Shown here one piece after another: positions 19,509-28,607 of a stretch of DNA of 64,000 bases. Below the pieces are notes generated by a model, which had not been told where the DNA came from, did not search any database, and worked only from the letters and a program-made list of their open reading frames with translations. This DNA is from Mycobacterium yunnanensis (GTDB taxonomy: Bacteria > Actinomycetota > Actinomycetes > Mycobacteriales > Mycobacteriaceae): NCBI RefSeq assembly GCF_025823185.1, contig NZ_JACKVK010000001.1, positions 495,027 to 559,026 of the forward strand, read 5' to 3'. Each line of letters begins with the position of its first letter. Positions within the stretch are counted from its first letter, which is position 1. Both the position numbers and the translations under genes were made by a program.

Positions 19509-21380
19509 TCAAGACCGGAGGATCGGTGCCAGTGCGTCGAGCACACCGGCGTCTTCGATCGTCGACGGCACAGGCTCTTCGCGACCGTCGGCGATGCCAC
19601 GCATGGTCTTTCGCAGGATCTTGCCCGAGCGGGTCTTCGGCAGCGCCGCCACGACGTCGACCCTCTTGAGCGCTGCGACCGCACCGATGTTCTCCCGCAC
19701 CGCCAACACCAGTTCATCGACCAAGCCGTCGGCGGAAGCCCCGGACTTGAGCACGACGAAACCGCGTGGCACCTGCCCCTTGAGTTCGTCGGCGGCACCG
19801 ATCACCGCGCACTCGGCGACGGCGGGATGCGTCGCGAGGACGGCTTCGATCGACCCCGTCGACAACCGGTGCCCCGCCACGTTGATGACGTCGTCGGTCC
19901 TTCCCATGACGAACAGGTAGCCGTCCTCGTCGAGGTAGCCGCCGTCGCCGGACAGGTAGTAGCCGGGGAACGCCGAGAGGTACGAGGCGACGTAGCGCTC
20001 GTCGTCGCCCCACAGCGTGGGCAGCGTCCCGGGTGGAAGCGGCAGCTTGACGCAGATCGAACCCTCTTCTCCCGGATCGCATTCCGTGCCGTCGGGGCGC
20101 AGAACCCGAACGTCGTAGCCGGGCATGGGCACCGTCGCCGAGCCGGGCTTGACGGCCATTGCCTCGACGCCCATCGGCGCGGCGGCGATGGACCATCCCG
20201 TCTCGGTCTGCCACCAGTGGTCGACCACGGGGATGCCCAGCTTCTCGGCCGCCCAATGGTAGGTGCTGGGATCGAGCCGTTCCCCTGCCTGGAACAGATA
20301 CTTCAGCGCGGAGAGGTCGTAGTCCGCGAGCAGGGCGCCGTCCGGGTCCACCTTCTTGATCGCCCGGACCGCCGTAGGCGCCGAGAACAGCGCCTTCACA
20401 CCGTGTTCGGCGGCCACCCGCCAGAATGCGCCCGCGTCGGGGGTGCCCACCGGTTTGCCTTCGTAGAGCACGGTCGTCGCGCCGAGCAGCAGCGGCCCGT
20501 AGACGATGTAGGAGTGCCCGACCACCCAGCCGACGTCCGAGGCCGCCCAATACACGTCGCCGGGTTCGGTGTCGTAGATGTGCTTCATGGTCCACAGCAG
20601 GGCGACGGCGTGGCCCCCATTGTCGCGCACGATGCCCTTGGGCTTGCCGGTGGTGCCGGAGGTGTAGAGCACGTACAGCGGGTCGGTCGCGGCGACGGGC
20701 ACGGGGTCGACGGGTTCCGCGTCGGCCATGGCTTCGGTCCACGACACGTCGCGACCGGGCGTCAGATGGCACGGGTGCTGCTCGCGTTGCAGGACGACGC
20801 AGGCCGGGGTGTCGTGGTCGGCCAGGTGAAGCGCGCCGTCGACGATCATCTTGTAGTCGACGATGCGCGTGGGCTCGATACCGCACGACGCCGTCACCAG
20901 CACCGCCGGCCGGGCGTCGTCGATGCGGGCGGCGAGCTCGTGGGCCGCGAAGCCGCCGAACACCACCGAGTGCACGGCGCCGAGGCGTGCGCAAGCTAGC
21001 ATCGCGATGAGGGCCTCGGGGACCATCGGCAGGTAGACGACGACGCGGTCGCCCTTCTCGACGCCGAGTCCCCGCAGCACGCCCGCGAAGCGTGCGGTCT
21101 CGTCGAGCAGTTGGCGATAGGTGTAGGTGCGCTTCGTGCCGGTCAGCGGCGAGTCGTAGATCAGCGCGGCCTGGTCGCCGCGGCCACCGTCGACGTGGCG
21201 GTCCAGCGCGTTGGCGCAGGTGTTGAGCTCACCGTCCGGGAACCACCGGTAGAACGGGGGATTGGAGTCGTCCAGGATGCGTCGAGGTGCGCGGGTCCAG
21301 GTGACGGCCTCGGCCGCCCGAGCCCAGAACGCGCATGGGTCGTCGATACTGGCGTCGAACATTTCGCGATAGCCCGGCAT
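19509..21380 (-). CDS. prpE: Propionyl-CoA synthetase/acyl-CoA synthetase (PrpE-like)
   Basis: A 623-residue ANL-superfamily AMP-forming short-chain acyl-CoA synthetase. The P-loop LYTSGTTGKPKGIVRD lies near residue 240, the adenylation motif VVDHWWQTETGWSI near 390, the hinge region VMGRTDDVINVAGHRLSTGS near 520, and the catalytic Lys motif PKTRSGKILRKTM near 587. The start MPGYREMFDASIDDPCAFWA and the W-Q-T-E-T-G-W motif fit PrpE, which activates propionate to propionyl-CoA. In mycobacteria propionyl-CoA feeds methyl-branched lipid and methylcitrate metabolism. It is transcribed alone or with the Cys-rich peptide gene downstream. Confidence 0.9.
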   Translation of the reverse strand: MPGYREMFDASIDDPCAFWARAAEAVTWTRAPRRILDDSNPPFYRWFPDGELNTCANALDRHVDGGRGDQAALIYDSPLTGTKRTYTYRQLLDETARFAGVLRGLGVEKGDRVVVYLPMVPEALIAMLACARLGAVHSVVFGGFAAHELAARIDDARPAVLVTASCGIEPTRIVDYKMIVDGALHLADHDTPACVVLQREQHPCHLTPGRDVSWTEAMADAEPVDPVPVAATDPLYVLYTSGTTGKPKGIVRDNGGHAVALLWTMKHIYDTEPGDVYWAASDVGWVVGHSYIVYGPLLLGATTVLYEGKPVGTPDAGAFWRVAAEHGVKALFSAPTAVRAIKKVDPDGALLADYDLSALKYLFQAGERLDPSTYHWAAEKLGIPVVDHWWQTETGWSIAAAPMGVEAMAVKPGSATVPMPGYDVRVLRPDGTECDPGEEGSICVKLPLPPGTLPTLWGDDERYVASYLSAFPGYYLSGDGGYLDEDGYLFVMGRTDDVINVAGHRLSTGSIEAVLATHPAVAECAVIGAADELKGQVPRGFVVLKSGASADGLVDELVLAVRENIGAVAALKRVDVVAALPKTRSGKILRKTMRGIADGREEPVPSTIEDAGVLDALAPILRS

Positions 21381-21422
21381 ATCGGGAGCGTACTGGCTTC
21401 CCGGGTCCCATAACCTGGACTT

Positions 21423-22295
21423 ATGACTAGTCTTGTTCCGCCGATCGACGGTGTGCGCAGATCATTCGTGGAGGCGCGCGGCGTGCGCTTTCACGTCACC
21501 GAGTCCGGGCCAGAGGACGGCCGGCCGGTGCTGGCCCTGCACGGGTGGCCGCAACATCACTGGGTGTACCGGGAGCTGCTCGCCGACCCCCCGCCCGGGT
21601 TGCGCATCATCGCACCCGACTTGCCGGGGTACGGCTGGTCCGGACCCGCGCCGCACCGCTGGGCCAAGGACGACGTCGCCGCCGACGTGCTGGCGTTGAT
21701 GGACGCGATGGGTCTGGACCGCGTCCTGTTGGTGGGCCACGACTGGGGCGGCTTCGTCGGCTACCGGATGCTGCTGGCGGCGCCGGAGCGGTTCGAGGGC
21801 TACCTGGTGATGAACATGGCGCATCCATGGCAGACGCCGAGGACGATCCTGCCGCACTTTTGGCGGTTCCTGCTCTACCAACCGTTCGTCGCCACGATTG
21901 GCGTTGCGCTGCAACGCCGCACGCCCTATCTTCGCTTCTTGTTCGCCTTCGGCCCGAAGGCGCACCGGCTGGACCCGGCGACGGCGCGGGTGTACGCCGA
22001 CCGGTTCCGCGACCCCGTGGTCGCGCGGACGGCCACCGACACCTATCGCACGTTCTTGCTGCGCGAATTGCCGCAGGGTGCAAGGGAACCCGAGGACCGC
22101 AGGGCGACGGTGCCGATCCGCGCGGTGTTCGGCATGGGTGACATCGCGGTGCATCCGTCGCTTGCCGACCCCGAGACGGCCAACGCCGAGGACTACACCT
22201 TCGAGCCCGTCGATTCCGGGCACTTCGTCATCGACGAGCGACCGGACGTGGTGCGGGCGCGGCTGATCGACCTTGCCGAGGAGACGGCGGGCTAA
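21423..22295 (+). CDS. Alpha/beta hydrolase, epoxide hydrolase/haloalkane dehalogenase-like
   Basis: A 290-residue alpha/beta-hydrolase. The oxyanion motif HGWPQHH (near 40), the nucleophile elbow GHDWGG with an Asp nucleophile (near 103) and the catalytic His in DSGHFVIDERPD near the C-terminus indicate the epoxide hydrolase/dehalogenase branch rather than a Ser esterase. A cap domain lies between, about 140-215. Substrate is unknown. It is divergent from prpE (43 bases apart) and followed after 10 bases by a methyltransferase gene, with which it is probably cotranscribed. Confidence 0.88.
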   Translation: MTSLVPPIDGVRRSFVEARGVRFHVTESGPEDGRPVLALHGWPQHHWVYRELLADPPPGLRIIAPDLPGYGWSGPAPHRWAKDDVAADVLALMDAMGLDRVLLVGHDWGGFVGYRMLLAAPERFEGYLVMNMAHPWQTPRTILPHFWRFLLYQPFVATIGVALQRRTPYLRFLFAFGPKAHRLDPATARVYADRFRDPVVARTATDTYRTFLLRELPQGAREPEDRRATVPIRAVFGMGDIAVHPSLADPETANAEDYTFEPVDSGHFVIDERPDVVRARLIDLAEETAG

Positions 22296-22305
22296 TCTCC
22301 TGGGC

Positions 22306-23142
22306 ATGACCGACGACTGGCGTGACGTCAACCTGAGGAACTGGGAGTCGCGGGTGCCGATGCACATCGGCCCCGGCGGTTACGACCTGGCGAGTTTCGA
22401 GGATCCGGACTACCTCTCACCGGTGGTGCGCTACGACGTTCCCCGGTTGGGCCGGCTCGACGGCCTCGACGTCGTGCACCTGCAGTGCCACATCGGCACC
22501 GACACCGTGTCGTTGGCTCGGCTGGGCGCGAAATCCGTCACGGGACTGGACTTCTCGCCGTCCGCGATCGATGCGGGACGGGCGCTGGCGGCCCGCGCCG
22601 GCGCCGAGGTGACGTTCGTCGAGGCCGACGTGGCCAACGCGGCGGCAGCGCTCGGGGCGCAGTGTGCCGACCTCGTCTACACCGGTATCGGCGCGCTGTG
22701 CTGGCTGCCCGACATCCGCGAGTGGGCCGGCGTGGTGGCGAGCCTGCTGCGTCCAGGTGGGCGGTTGTTCGTCAGGGAGGGCCACCCAATCCTGTGGGCG
22801 ATGAGCGATCCGCGGCCCGACGGGTTGCTCGTCGTGGAGTTCCCCTACTTCGAGACGCCGGGGACGCGCTTCGTCTACGAGGACACCTATGCCGGTGCGG
22901 GCGTGGTCTCCTCGCCCGAGTCGGTCGCCTTCAACCACGGGCTGGGCGAGATCTTCACGGCGCTCTTGGAGGCCGGCTTCAGAATCACCGGGTTCGAGGA
23001 ACACCGGGAGTTGGCGTGGAACTTCTTCGACGACGCGATGGTTGCCAGCCCCGAGCACGAGGGGGAGTTCGTGCTAGCCGAGGGAGGCGATCGGCTTCCG
23101 ATGACGTACACGCTGCAGGCGGTGTGGGAGCCACCTCGCTGA
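22306..23142 (+). CDS. Class I SAM-dependent methyltransferase
   Basis: A 278-residue methyltransferase of the UbiE/Methyltransf_25 type. The SAM-binding motif I region is VVHLQCHIGTDTVSLARLGA followed by VTGLDFSPSAIDAGRALA, with the acidic residue at the end of beta-2 (GLD) and a motif near AEVTFVEADVAN. The cofactor loop is HIGTDT instead of the usual GxGxG. Substrate is unknown. Start ATG 22306 lies 10 bases after the hydrolase stop; an open extension to 22273 overlaps that gene and is less likely. Confidence 0.87.
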   Translation: MTDDWRDVNLRNWESRVPMHIGPGGYDLASFEDPDYLSPVVRYDVPRLGRLDGLDVVHLQCHIGTDTVSLARLGAKSVTGLDFSPSAIDAGRALAARAGAEVTFVEADVANAAAALGAQCADLVYTGIGALCWLPDIREWAGVVASLLRPGGRLFVREGHPILWAMSDPRPDGLLVVEFPYFETPGTRFVYEDTYAGAGVVSSPESVAFNHGLGEIFTALLEAGFRITGFEEHRELAWNFFDDAMVASPEHEGEFVLAEGGDRLPMTYTLQAVWEPPR

Positions 23143-23157
23143 TCTCGTCCGCGAATC

Positions 23158-23190
23158 GGGCGGATCCAGTCCCCTCCTCTGGACCCGCCC
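23158..23190 (+). terminator. Hairpin terminator after the methyltransferase gene
   Basis: The arms GGGCGGATCCAG and CTGGACCCGCCC pair over 12 bases with one mismatch around a 9-base loop, 15 bases past the stop codon. No U-tract follows, which is usual in mycobacteria. It would end the hydrolase-methyltransferase unit. Confidence 0.6.
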
Positions 23191-23301
23191 GTCGGAGCAA
23201 ATATAGACACAGTTGTTCATCATTGGCAATCGGTGAGACAGTCGTCTGAGCGCCTACACTCAGCACTCGCACAGCATTTACGTCTACCTGGCGGCAACGG
23301 C

Positions 23302-23904
23302 ATGGAAAGCAGCAAACAGCTCCGACCCGGACGGCATCGACTGAGCCGCGACGAGGTCCGTGGTAATCAACGCGAGCGAATATTCGACGCGTTGGAGGCC
23401 GAGATGTCCGTGCGCGGATACGCCGGAACCAGCGTGGCCGACATCGTGCGCAACGCCGGTGTCTCGCGGCAGACGTTCTACGAACTCTTCGACTCCAAAC
23501 AGAGCTGTTTCCTTGCGAGCTACGAACGTCGGCAGGATTCGCTGATCGAGGCGATCTTCTCGACCCCGGTGGCCGACGCCCCGATCGACCGGTTCGCGAG
23601 CTTCCTCGGCGCCTACCTCTCGGTCATCGCCTCCCGGCCGGAGACCTCGAAGCTCTACCTGATCGGCGTCTACAGCGCGGGTCCCGAGGCCGTTGCCATC
23701 AAGCTCGACAAGCAGAAGCGGTTCGTCGACGGGGTGGCCGACGTATTCGACGCCCGCACCGACGCCGCCCGCTTCGCGTGCCGGACGCTGGTCGGTGCGA
23801 TCTCGACACTGGTGGTCGACGCTCTCTTGGCCGACGAGGTGCACTCGATCGAGAACCTGCACGGGCCGCTGGTCGACGTGGCGAGGAAGATGTTCACGGC
23901 CTGA
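23302..23904 (+). CDS. TetR family transcriptional regulator
   Basis: A 200-residue TetR repressor. The helix-turn-helix is RIFDALEAEMSVRGYAGTSV, then ADIVRNAGVSRQTFYELFDS and KQSCFLASYERRQD; the C-terminal helices form the effector domain. ATG 23302 (MESSKQLRPG) places a short basic N-arm before the first helix. A GTG at 23233 would extend it by 23 residues but without recognisable conservation. It converges on kdpE, with only 3 bases between stop codons. Target genes are unknown. Confidence 0.85.
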   Translation: MESSKQLRPGRHRLSRDEVRGNQRERIFDALEAEMSVRGYAGTSVADIVRNAGVSRQTFYELFDSKQSCFLASYERRQDSLIEAIFSTPVADAPIDRFASFLGAYLSVIASRPETSKLYLIGVYSAGPEAVAIKLDKQKRFVDGVADVFDARTDAARFACRTLVGAISTLVVDALLADEVHSIENLHGPLVDVARKMFTA

Positions 23905-23907
23905 GCC

Positions 23908-24588
23908 TCACTGCGCGAAGCGGTATCCCATCCCCGTCTCGGTGATCAGGTGACGCGGGTTGGACGGGTCGTCTTCGAGCTTGCGGCGCAGCTGGGCGAG
24001 GTACACCCTCAGGTAGTGGGTCTCCTTGGCATACGCCGGTCCCCACACCTCCTTGAGCAGTTCCTCGCGGCCGACGAGCTTGCCGCGGTTGCGCACCAGC
24101 ATCTCCAGCATGCCCCACTCGGTGGGAGTGAGGTGCACTTCGACACCGTGCTTCGTGACCAGCTTGGCGGCGAGATCGACTGTGAACGAATCGGTTTCGA
24201 CGACGGGCTGGTCGGTGTCGTCGGAGGCGTCGGCCCGGCGCACCGCGGCCCGCAGGCGAGCGAGGAACTCGTCCATGCCGAACGGCTTGGTCACGTAGTC
24301 GTCGGCGCCGGCGTCGAGGGCCTCGACCTTGTCCGAGGAGTCGGTGCGCGCCGAGAGCACGATGACGGGCGCGCTCAACCAGCCCCGCAGGCCTTCGAGC
24401 ACGTCGATGCCGGAGATGTCGGGCAATCCCAGATCCAGGACGACGACGTCGGGCTTGTGCTCGGCGGCCACCTTGAGAGCCTCGGCGCCGGTGGCGGCGG
24501 TGTGCACCTCGTAGCCGCGCACCGAGAGGTTGATGCGCAGGGCGCGCAGGATCTGCGGCTCGTCGTCGATCACGAGCACCCGTGTCAT
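23908..24588 (-). CDS. kdpE: KdpE, OmpR-family response regulator
   Basis: A 226-residue two-component response regulator. The receiver domain shows the acidic pair in VLVIDDEPQILRA, the phosphoacceptor Asp in VVVLDLGLPDISG (near 52), Thr in IVLSARTDSS and Lys in YVTKPFGMDEF. The C-terminal winged helix (LTPTEWGMLEMLVRNRGKLV, THYLRVYLAQLRRKLEDDPS) binds DNA. KdpE activates the kdpFABC K+ pump operon in other bacteria. Its ATG overlaps the kdpD stop by 4 bases. No kdpFABC genes are found in this window, so its target is either elsewhere or different. Confidence 0.95.
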   Translation of the reverse strand: MTRVLVIDDEPQILRALRINLSVRGYEVHTAATGAEALKVAAEHKPDVVVLDLGLPDISGIDVLEGLRGWLSAPVIVLSARTDSSDKVEALDAGADDYVTKPFGMDEFLARLRAAVRRADASDDTDQPVVETDSFTVDLAAKLVTKHGVEVHLTPTEWGMLEMLVRNRGKLVGREELLKEVWGPAYAKETHYLRVYLAQLRRKLEDDPSNPRHLITETGMGYRFAQ

Positions 24589-27104
24589 GGGGTGTCCTCC
24601 CTTGGGGCGGCGAGGTCGACTTCGACGGTCAGCCCGCCGCCGGGGGTGTCGGTGGCGCTGATGGTGCCGCCCATGGCCTCCACGAAACCCCGTGCCACGG
24701 AGAGTCCCAACCCGACGCCGGTGGTGTTGTCGTGGTCGCCGAGCCGCTGGAAGGGCGCGAACAGTTCGTCGACTTGCGCGCGCCGCACCCCGGGCCCCTC
24801 GTCGACGACGTTGACGAGCACGCGATCCCCGACCCGCCCGGCGTTGACGCGGACCATGCCGTCGGGGGCGTAACGCATCGCGTTGTCGACGACGTTGACC
24901 AGGACGCGTTCCAACAGTCCGGCGTCGGCCATCACGGCGGTGTCGCCGACGTCGACCTTGATGCGGTCCAAACCGGCCGTGCCCCTGGGTATTCCGAGGA
25001 TGGCACGGTGAACGATCTCGTCGAGGTACACCCGCTGCAGCTCGGGTCGCACCACGCCGGCCGCCAGCCGTGAGGAGTCGAGCAGATTGCCCACCAGCGA
25101 CGTCAGTTGGTCGACCGACTCCTCGACGGTGGCGAGCAATTCGGCGGTGTCCTCGGGGGAGAAGCCGACGTCGTCGGCGCGCAGGCTCGACACCGCGGCC
25201 TTGGCTCCGGCCAGCGGCGTCCGGAGGTCGTGGCTGACCGCCGAGAGCAATGAGCGGCGCAGCTCGTCGGCCCGTGCGATGGCCTCGGCCTGGCCGGCCT
25301 CGTCGATCAGCTCGCGCTGGCGCACCAATCCGGCGGCCTGGGTGGCGACCGCCGTCAACACCCGACGGTCGCGGGCGGCGAGTCGTCGTCCGCTCATCAG
25401 CATCCAGAACTCGTCGTCGCCGACTTCGATGGCCGTGTCGGCGGATTCGACGTCGACGCACGGGTCGGCGCCGACGCAGGCGATGATGCGTTGTTCGCCG
25501 TCGCGCTCGCGCAGGATGCTCACCGCGCGTTGGGAATAGGTCTCGCGGACACGTTCGAGCAGCGTGGTCAGGTCGGCGCCGCGCAGCACCGAACCGGCGA
25601 ACAATGCGAGCAGTTCTGCCTCCTGGGACGCCCAGCGAGCCTCCCTGGCGCGTTTGGCCGCACTGTCGACCAGGGCGGCCACCGCGACGGCGACGAGAAT
25701 CAGTACCACGACGGTGACGGCGCTGTCGGGTTGGGCGATGGTGAAGCTGTAGCGCGGCGCGACGAGGAAGTAGTTGAGCAGCAGTCCCGACAGGAGCGCC
25801 GACACGGTCGCAGGCCCGACGCCGCCGAGTAGCGCCACCACGACGACACCGACGAAGAACAGCACGCTCTCACCGGCGATGCCGAGCACGCGGTCCAACA
25901 GCAGGGCGATCACCGCGCACAACACCGACGGCACCACGATCGCGGCGAGCCACGACACCAGACGTCGCTCGCGGGGGGCGACCTGCCACGTTCGACCACC
26001 CTTGGCTTGGTCGTGGGTGACCATGTGGATGTCGATCTTGCCCGAGCGCTGCACCGTGGCCGCGCCGATGCCCTCGTCGAACATCCGCGCCCACCGGGAC
26101 CGTCGCGACGTGCCGAGAACCAGCTGGGTGGCGTTCATCTCGCGGGCGAAGTCCAGCAGCGCGGTGGGGACGTCGTCGCCGGCGACGGTGTGCAGCGTGG
26201 CCCCCAGGCTGGCGGCGAGTTCGCGAATCTTGCCCATCTGTGGCGCCGAGACGCCGGACAGTCCGTCGCCGCGCACGACGTGCACCACCATCAGCTCGGC
26301 GCTGGACCGGGATGCGATGCGAGACGCCCTGCGCACCAACGTCTCCGACTCGTCGCCGCCGGTGACGGCGACTGCGACGCGTTCCCGGGCCTCCCAGGTG
26401 TCGCTGATCTCGTGGTCGGCGCGGTACTTGGCCAGGGCGGCGTCGACCTGGTCGGCCAGCCACAGCAGAGCCAGTTCGCGCAGGGCCGTCAGGTTGCCCT
26501 GACGGAAGTAGTTGCTCAGGGCGGCGTCGATGCGCTCGGGCGCATAGACGTTTCCATGGGAAAGTCTGCGGCGCAACGCTTCCGGGGTGATGTCGACGAG
26601 CTCGATCTGGTTGGCACGCCGAACCACTTCGTCGGGCACGGTCTCCTGCTGTTCGATGCCCGTTATTTGGGCCACGACGTCGTTGAGGCTCTCCAGATGC
26701 TGCACGTTGACGGTGGACACCACCGCGATGCCGGCGTCGAGTAGCTCGCTGACGTCCTGCCACCGTTTGGCGTGCTTCGATCCGGGGGTGTTGGTGTGGG
26801 CGAGTTCGTCGACCAGCACGACCTCGGGACGCCGGGCGAGCACCGCCTCGACGTCCAGCTCGGCGAATTCGGTGCCGCGGTAGGAGATGACCCGCGGCGG
26901 CACCAGCTCGATGCCGTCGAGGAGCTCGGCGGTCCGCTTGCGGCCGTGGGTCTCCACCACCGCCGCGACGACGTCGGTGCCGCGTTCGAGCCGTCGGTGC
27001 GCCTCGCCGAGCATGGCGAAGGTCTTGCCGACACCCGGCGCCGCACCGAGGTAGATGCGCAGCTCGCCACGCTTCGAGCGGTGCGTGGACGCGTCGGGAC
27101 TCAC
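24585..27104 (-). CDS. kdpD: KdpD, sensor histidine kinase for K+/turgor
   Basis: An 839-residue membrane kinase. In order: KdpD ATP-binding domain with Walker A LGAAPGVGKTFAML (near 20) and VVLVDELAHTNTPGSKHAKR; universal-stress-protein domain (about 245-365; LVLGTSRRSRWARMF); four closely spaced membrane segments (about 395-490); a GAF-like region; HisKA with the phosphoacceptor His in SAVSHDLRTPL (near 620); and HATPase motifs (VVDNAMRYAPDG, VDEGPGVRRAQ, GVGLGLSVARGF). Length is normal. It starts with GTG 27104 and is coupled to kdpE. In M. tuberculosis kdpFABC lies divergently upstream; here it is replaced by an exported-protein gene. Confidence 0.95.
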   Translation of the reverse strand: MSPDASTHRSKRGELRIYLGAAPGVGKTFAMLGEAHRRLERGTDVVAAVVETHGRKRTAELLDGIELVPPRVISYRGTEFAELDVEAVLARRPEVVLVDELAHTNTPGSKHAKRWQDVSELLDAGIAVVSTVNVQHLESLNDVVAQITGIEQQETVPDEVVRRANQIELVDITPEALRRRLSHGNVYAPERIDAALSNYFRQGNLTALRELALLWLADQVDAALAKYRADHEISDTWEARERVAVAVTGGDESETLVRRASRIASRSSAELMVVHVVRGDGLSGVSAPQMGKIRELAASLGATLHTVAGDDVPTALLDFAREMNATQLVLGTSRRSRWARMFDEGIGAATVQRSGKIDIHMVTHDQAKGGRTWQVAPRERRLVSWLAAIVVPSVLCAVIALLLDRVLGIAGESVLFFVGVVVVALLGGVGPATVSALLSGLLLNYFLVAPRYSFTIAQPDSAVTVVVLILVAVAVAALVDSAAKRAREARWASQEAELLALFAGSVLRGADLTTLLERVRETYSQRAVSILRERDGEQRIIACVGADPCVDVESADTAIEVGDDEFWMLMSGRRLAARDRRVLTAVATQAAGLVRQRELIDEAGQAEAIARADELRRSLLSAVSHDLRTPLAGAKAAVSSLRADDVGFSPEDTAELLATVEESVDQLTSLVGNLLDSSRLAAGVVRPELQRVYLDEIVHRAILGIPRGTAGLDRIKVDVGDTAVMADAGLLERVLVNVVDNAMRYAPDGMVRVNAGRVGDRVLVNVVDEGPGVRRAQVDELFAPFQRLGDHDNTTGVGLGLSVARGFVEAMGGTISATDTPGGGLTVEVDLAAPREDTP

Positions 27105-27336
27105 GTGCCCATCATCCCCTCATCCGTCGGCCGTCGAGCGCACGGTCGACGTGTCTCCCACGGTAGGACGGGCCGTCGGCGGTCGCGGCCACCCTTGCAC
27201 TTTCTTGACGCGGCCGAACTGCGTCTTTACGCGTTCCATACGGCACGGCGACGAGTCCGTGGGAAACGACCATGCTGTGAAACGCCTGCGATTACTGTCA
27301 AGATCGTCAATTTTCATCGGGGTCAGGGGTAGGGAC

Positions 27337-28566
27337 ATGCAAGCAGCCATCAAGCCGTGGTTCACCACGGGCGTCGCACTCGTCGGTGCCAGCGCGATCG
27401 CGCTCACGCCCGTCAGCCCGCTGGCGCCCGCGCGGGTCTCCGCCGACGTCGCGAGTGCGACGGCGGCGGTGTCGCACGAGTTCCAGCTGACGGCCATCGA
27501 GTGGCCCTACATCCTCTCTCTGCCAATCGTGCGCCAGAACATCCGCAACACCATCGAGAACTGGGTGGTCTACCTCGGTGGTTTCGCCAAGGCCGGTGTC
27601 GGCCTTACCCAGTCGTTGTTGGCCATCCCGGGGGTCACCGTCGAGGCGATCCAGCAGGTCCTGGCGCTGGACTTCGTCGGTGCCTTCGACACCGTGGCGA
27701 CCGCAGTCCGCGATTCGGTGATCGCCGTCGGGCAACCGCTGCTCGATTCGCTGATTTGGCGCAACCAGCGCGCCGCCCTGGTACAGGCTGCGTTGAGCGA
27801 AGCATTACCGCTGGCCTACCTCAGCGTCGCCAACGGCTTCCTGACCGCAGCCAACGGTGTGACAACGGCAGCCATCGTCGGCGTGCAGGACTTCGTCGCC
27901 GCGGTGCTGACGCTGAACCTGGGCAACATCGTCAACGCCGGGCTGGAGGGCACGAAGAACTTCGTCGCCTCGCTCGGGCAGGGTGCCGGTGCGATCGTCG
28001 CGGGCATCGAGGCCGCGCAGTTCGGCATCGCAACCGCTCTCGCGACGACGCCCCCGCCGCCGCCGACATTCGGCGCCGCGGACGTGTCGGACGTGTCGTC
28101 GTTCAGCACGCTGTCCACCGGCAACGACACCCTGACGCTGTCGCGGTCCGCGGGTGTCTCCCATGATCCGGCGGTGTCCGAGTCCAAACTCGTTGCGCCC
28201 GTCAGTGATCCGACTGCCGGCGAGGAGCAGCCACCGGCCGTCGACGCCCCGCTCGAGGTCGAGCCCGAGAAGACGTCCGATCCGACCCCGGTCGGGGACG
28301 TCAGCCCGTCACCCGACCCCGTGGTCAAGGACACCGCGGAGGTCAAGGACACGGTCAAGGACACCCCGGAGGTCAAGGACTCGATCAAGGCCACGCCAGG
28401 CGTCCATCCCACGGGCAATGACAAGGCCGCCGACAAGACCGGCGACGAGCCCGCCGCCAAGCCCGCCGCCAAGGACGACGGCGCGGGTGCGAGCGCCAAG
28501 CCCGCGTCCAAGGACGACGGCGCGGGTGCGAGCGCCAAGCCCGCGTCCGGAAGCGAGGGCGAGTAA
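27337..28566 (+). CDS. Exported mycobacterial-type protein with low-complexity repeat tail
   Basis: A 409-residue protein starting MQAAIKPWFTTGVALVGASA, a signal-like hydrophobic N-terminus. Residues about 45-230 form a helical, Ala/Val-rich domain (YILSLPIVRQNIRNTIENWV, VYLGGFAKAGVGLTQSLLAI) that I recognise as a recurrent exported family in rapidly growing mycobacteria, sometimes likened to PE/PPE-associated proteins; no function is known. The last 150 residues are disordered, Pro/Asp/Lys/Ala-rich, with VKDT/EVKD repeats and a perfect tandem 13-residue repeat. The ATG has GGGGTAGGG upstream. It stands divergent to kdpD, where kdpFABC would be expected, so it may be under KdpE control (inference). 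Confidence 0.75.
   Translation: MQAAIKPWFTTGVALVGASAIALTPVSPLAPARVSADVASATAAVSHEFQLTAIEWPYILSLPIVRQNIRNTIENWVVYLGGFAKAGVGLTQSLLAIPGVTVEAIQQVLALDFVGAFDTVATAVRDSVIAVGQPLLDSLIWRNQRAALVQAALSEALPLAYLSVANGFLTAANGVTTAAIVGVQDFVAAVLTLNLGNIVNAGLEGTKNFVASLGQGAGAIVAGIEAAQFGIATALATTPPPPPTFGAADVSDVSSFSTLSTGNDTLTLSRSAGVSHDPAVSESKLVAPVSDPTAGEEQPPAVDAPLEVEPEKTSDPTPVGDVSPSPDPVVKDTAEVKDTVKDTPEVKDSIKATPGVHPTGNDKAADKTGDEPAAKPAAKDDGAGASAKPASKDDGAGASAKPASGSEGE
28471..28548 (+). repeat. Perfect 39-bp tandem duplication inside the exported-protein gene
   Basis: Bases 28471-28509 and 28510-28548 are identical and encode two copies of KDDGAGASAKPAS in frame. Identity at the DNA level, including third positions, points to recent slippage or unequal crossing-over, so copy number may vary between strains. 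Confidence 0.9.
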
Positions 28567-28607
28567 CGGGGTTTGGTCAGGAAGCCCTCGCCGGACACGA
28601 GACGGGT

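Noticed and set aside
23216..23260. Possible TetR operator (AGAC-N4-GTCT) before the second TetR gene
   Set aside because: The arms are only four bases long and partly overlap the alternative coding start; too weak to call.
23908..25461. A 517-codon minus frame joining kdpE to an upstream region, as if a kdpD-kdpE fusion
   Set aside because: The extension is an out-of-frame reading of kdpD. kdpE has its own ATG at 24588 overlapping the kdpD stop.
28471..28548. Possible CRISPR-like repeats
   Set aside because: Two directly adjacent coding repeats with no spacers; it is an in-frame tandem duplication.
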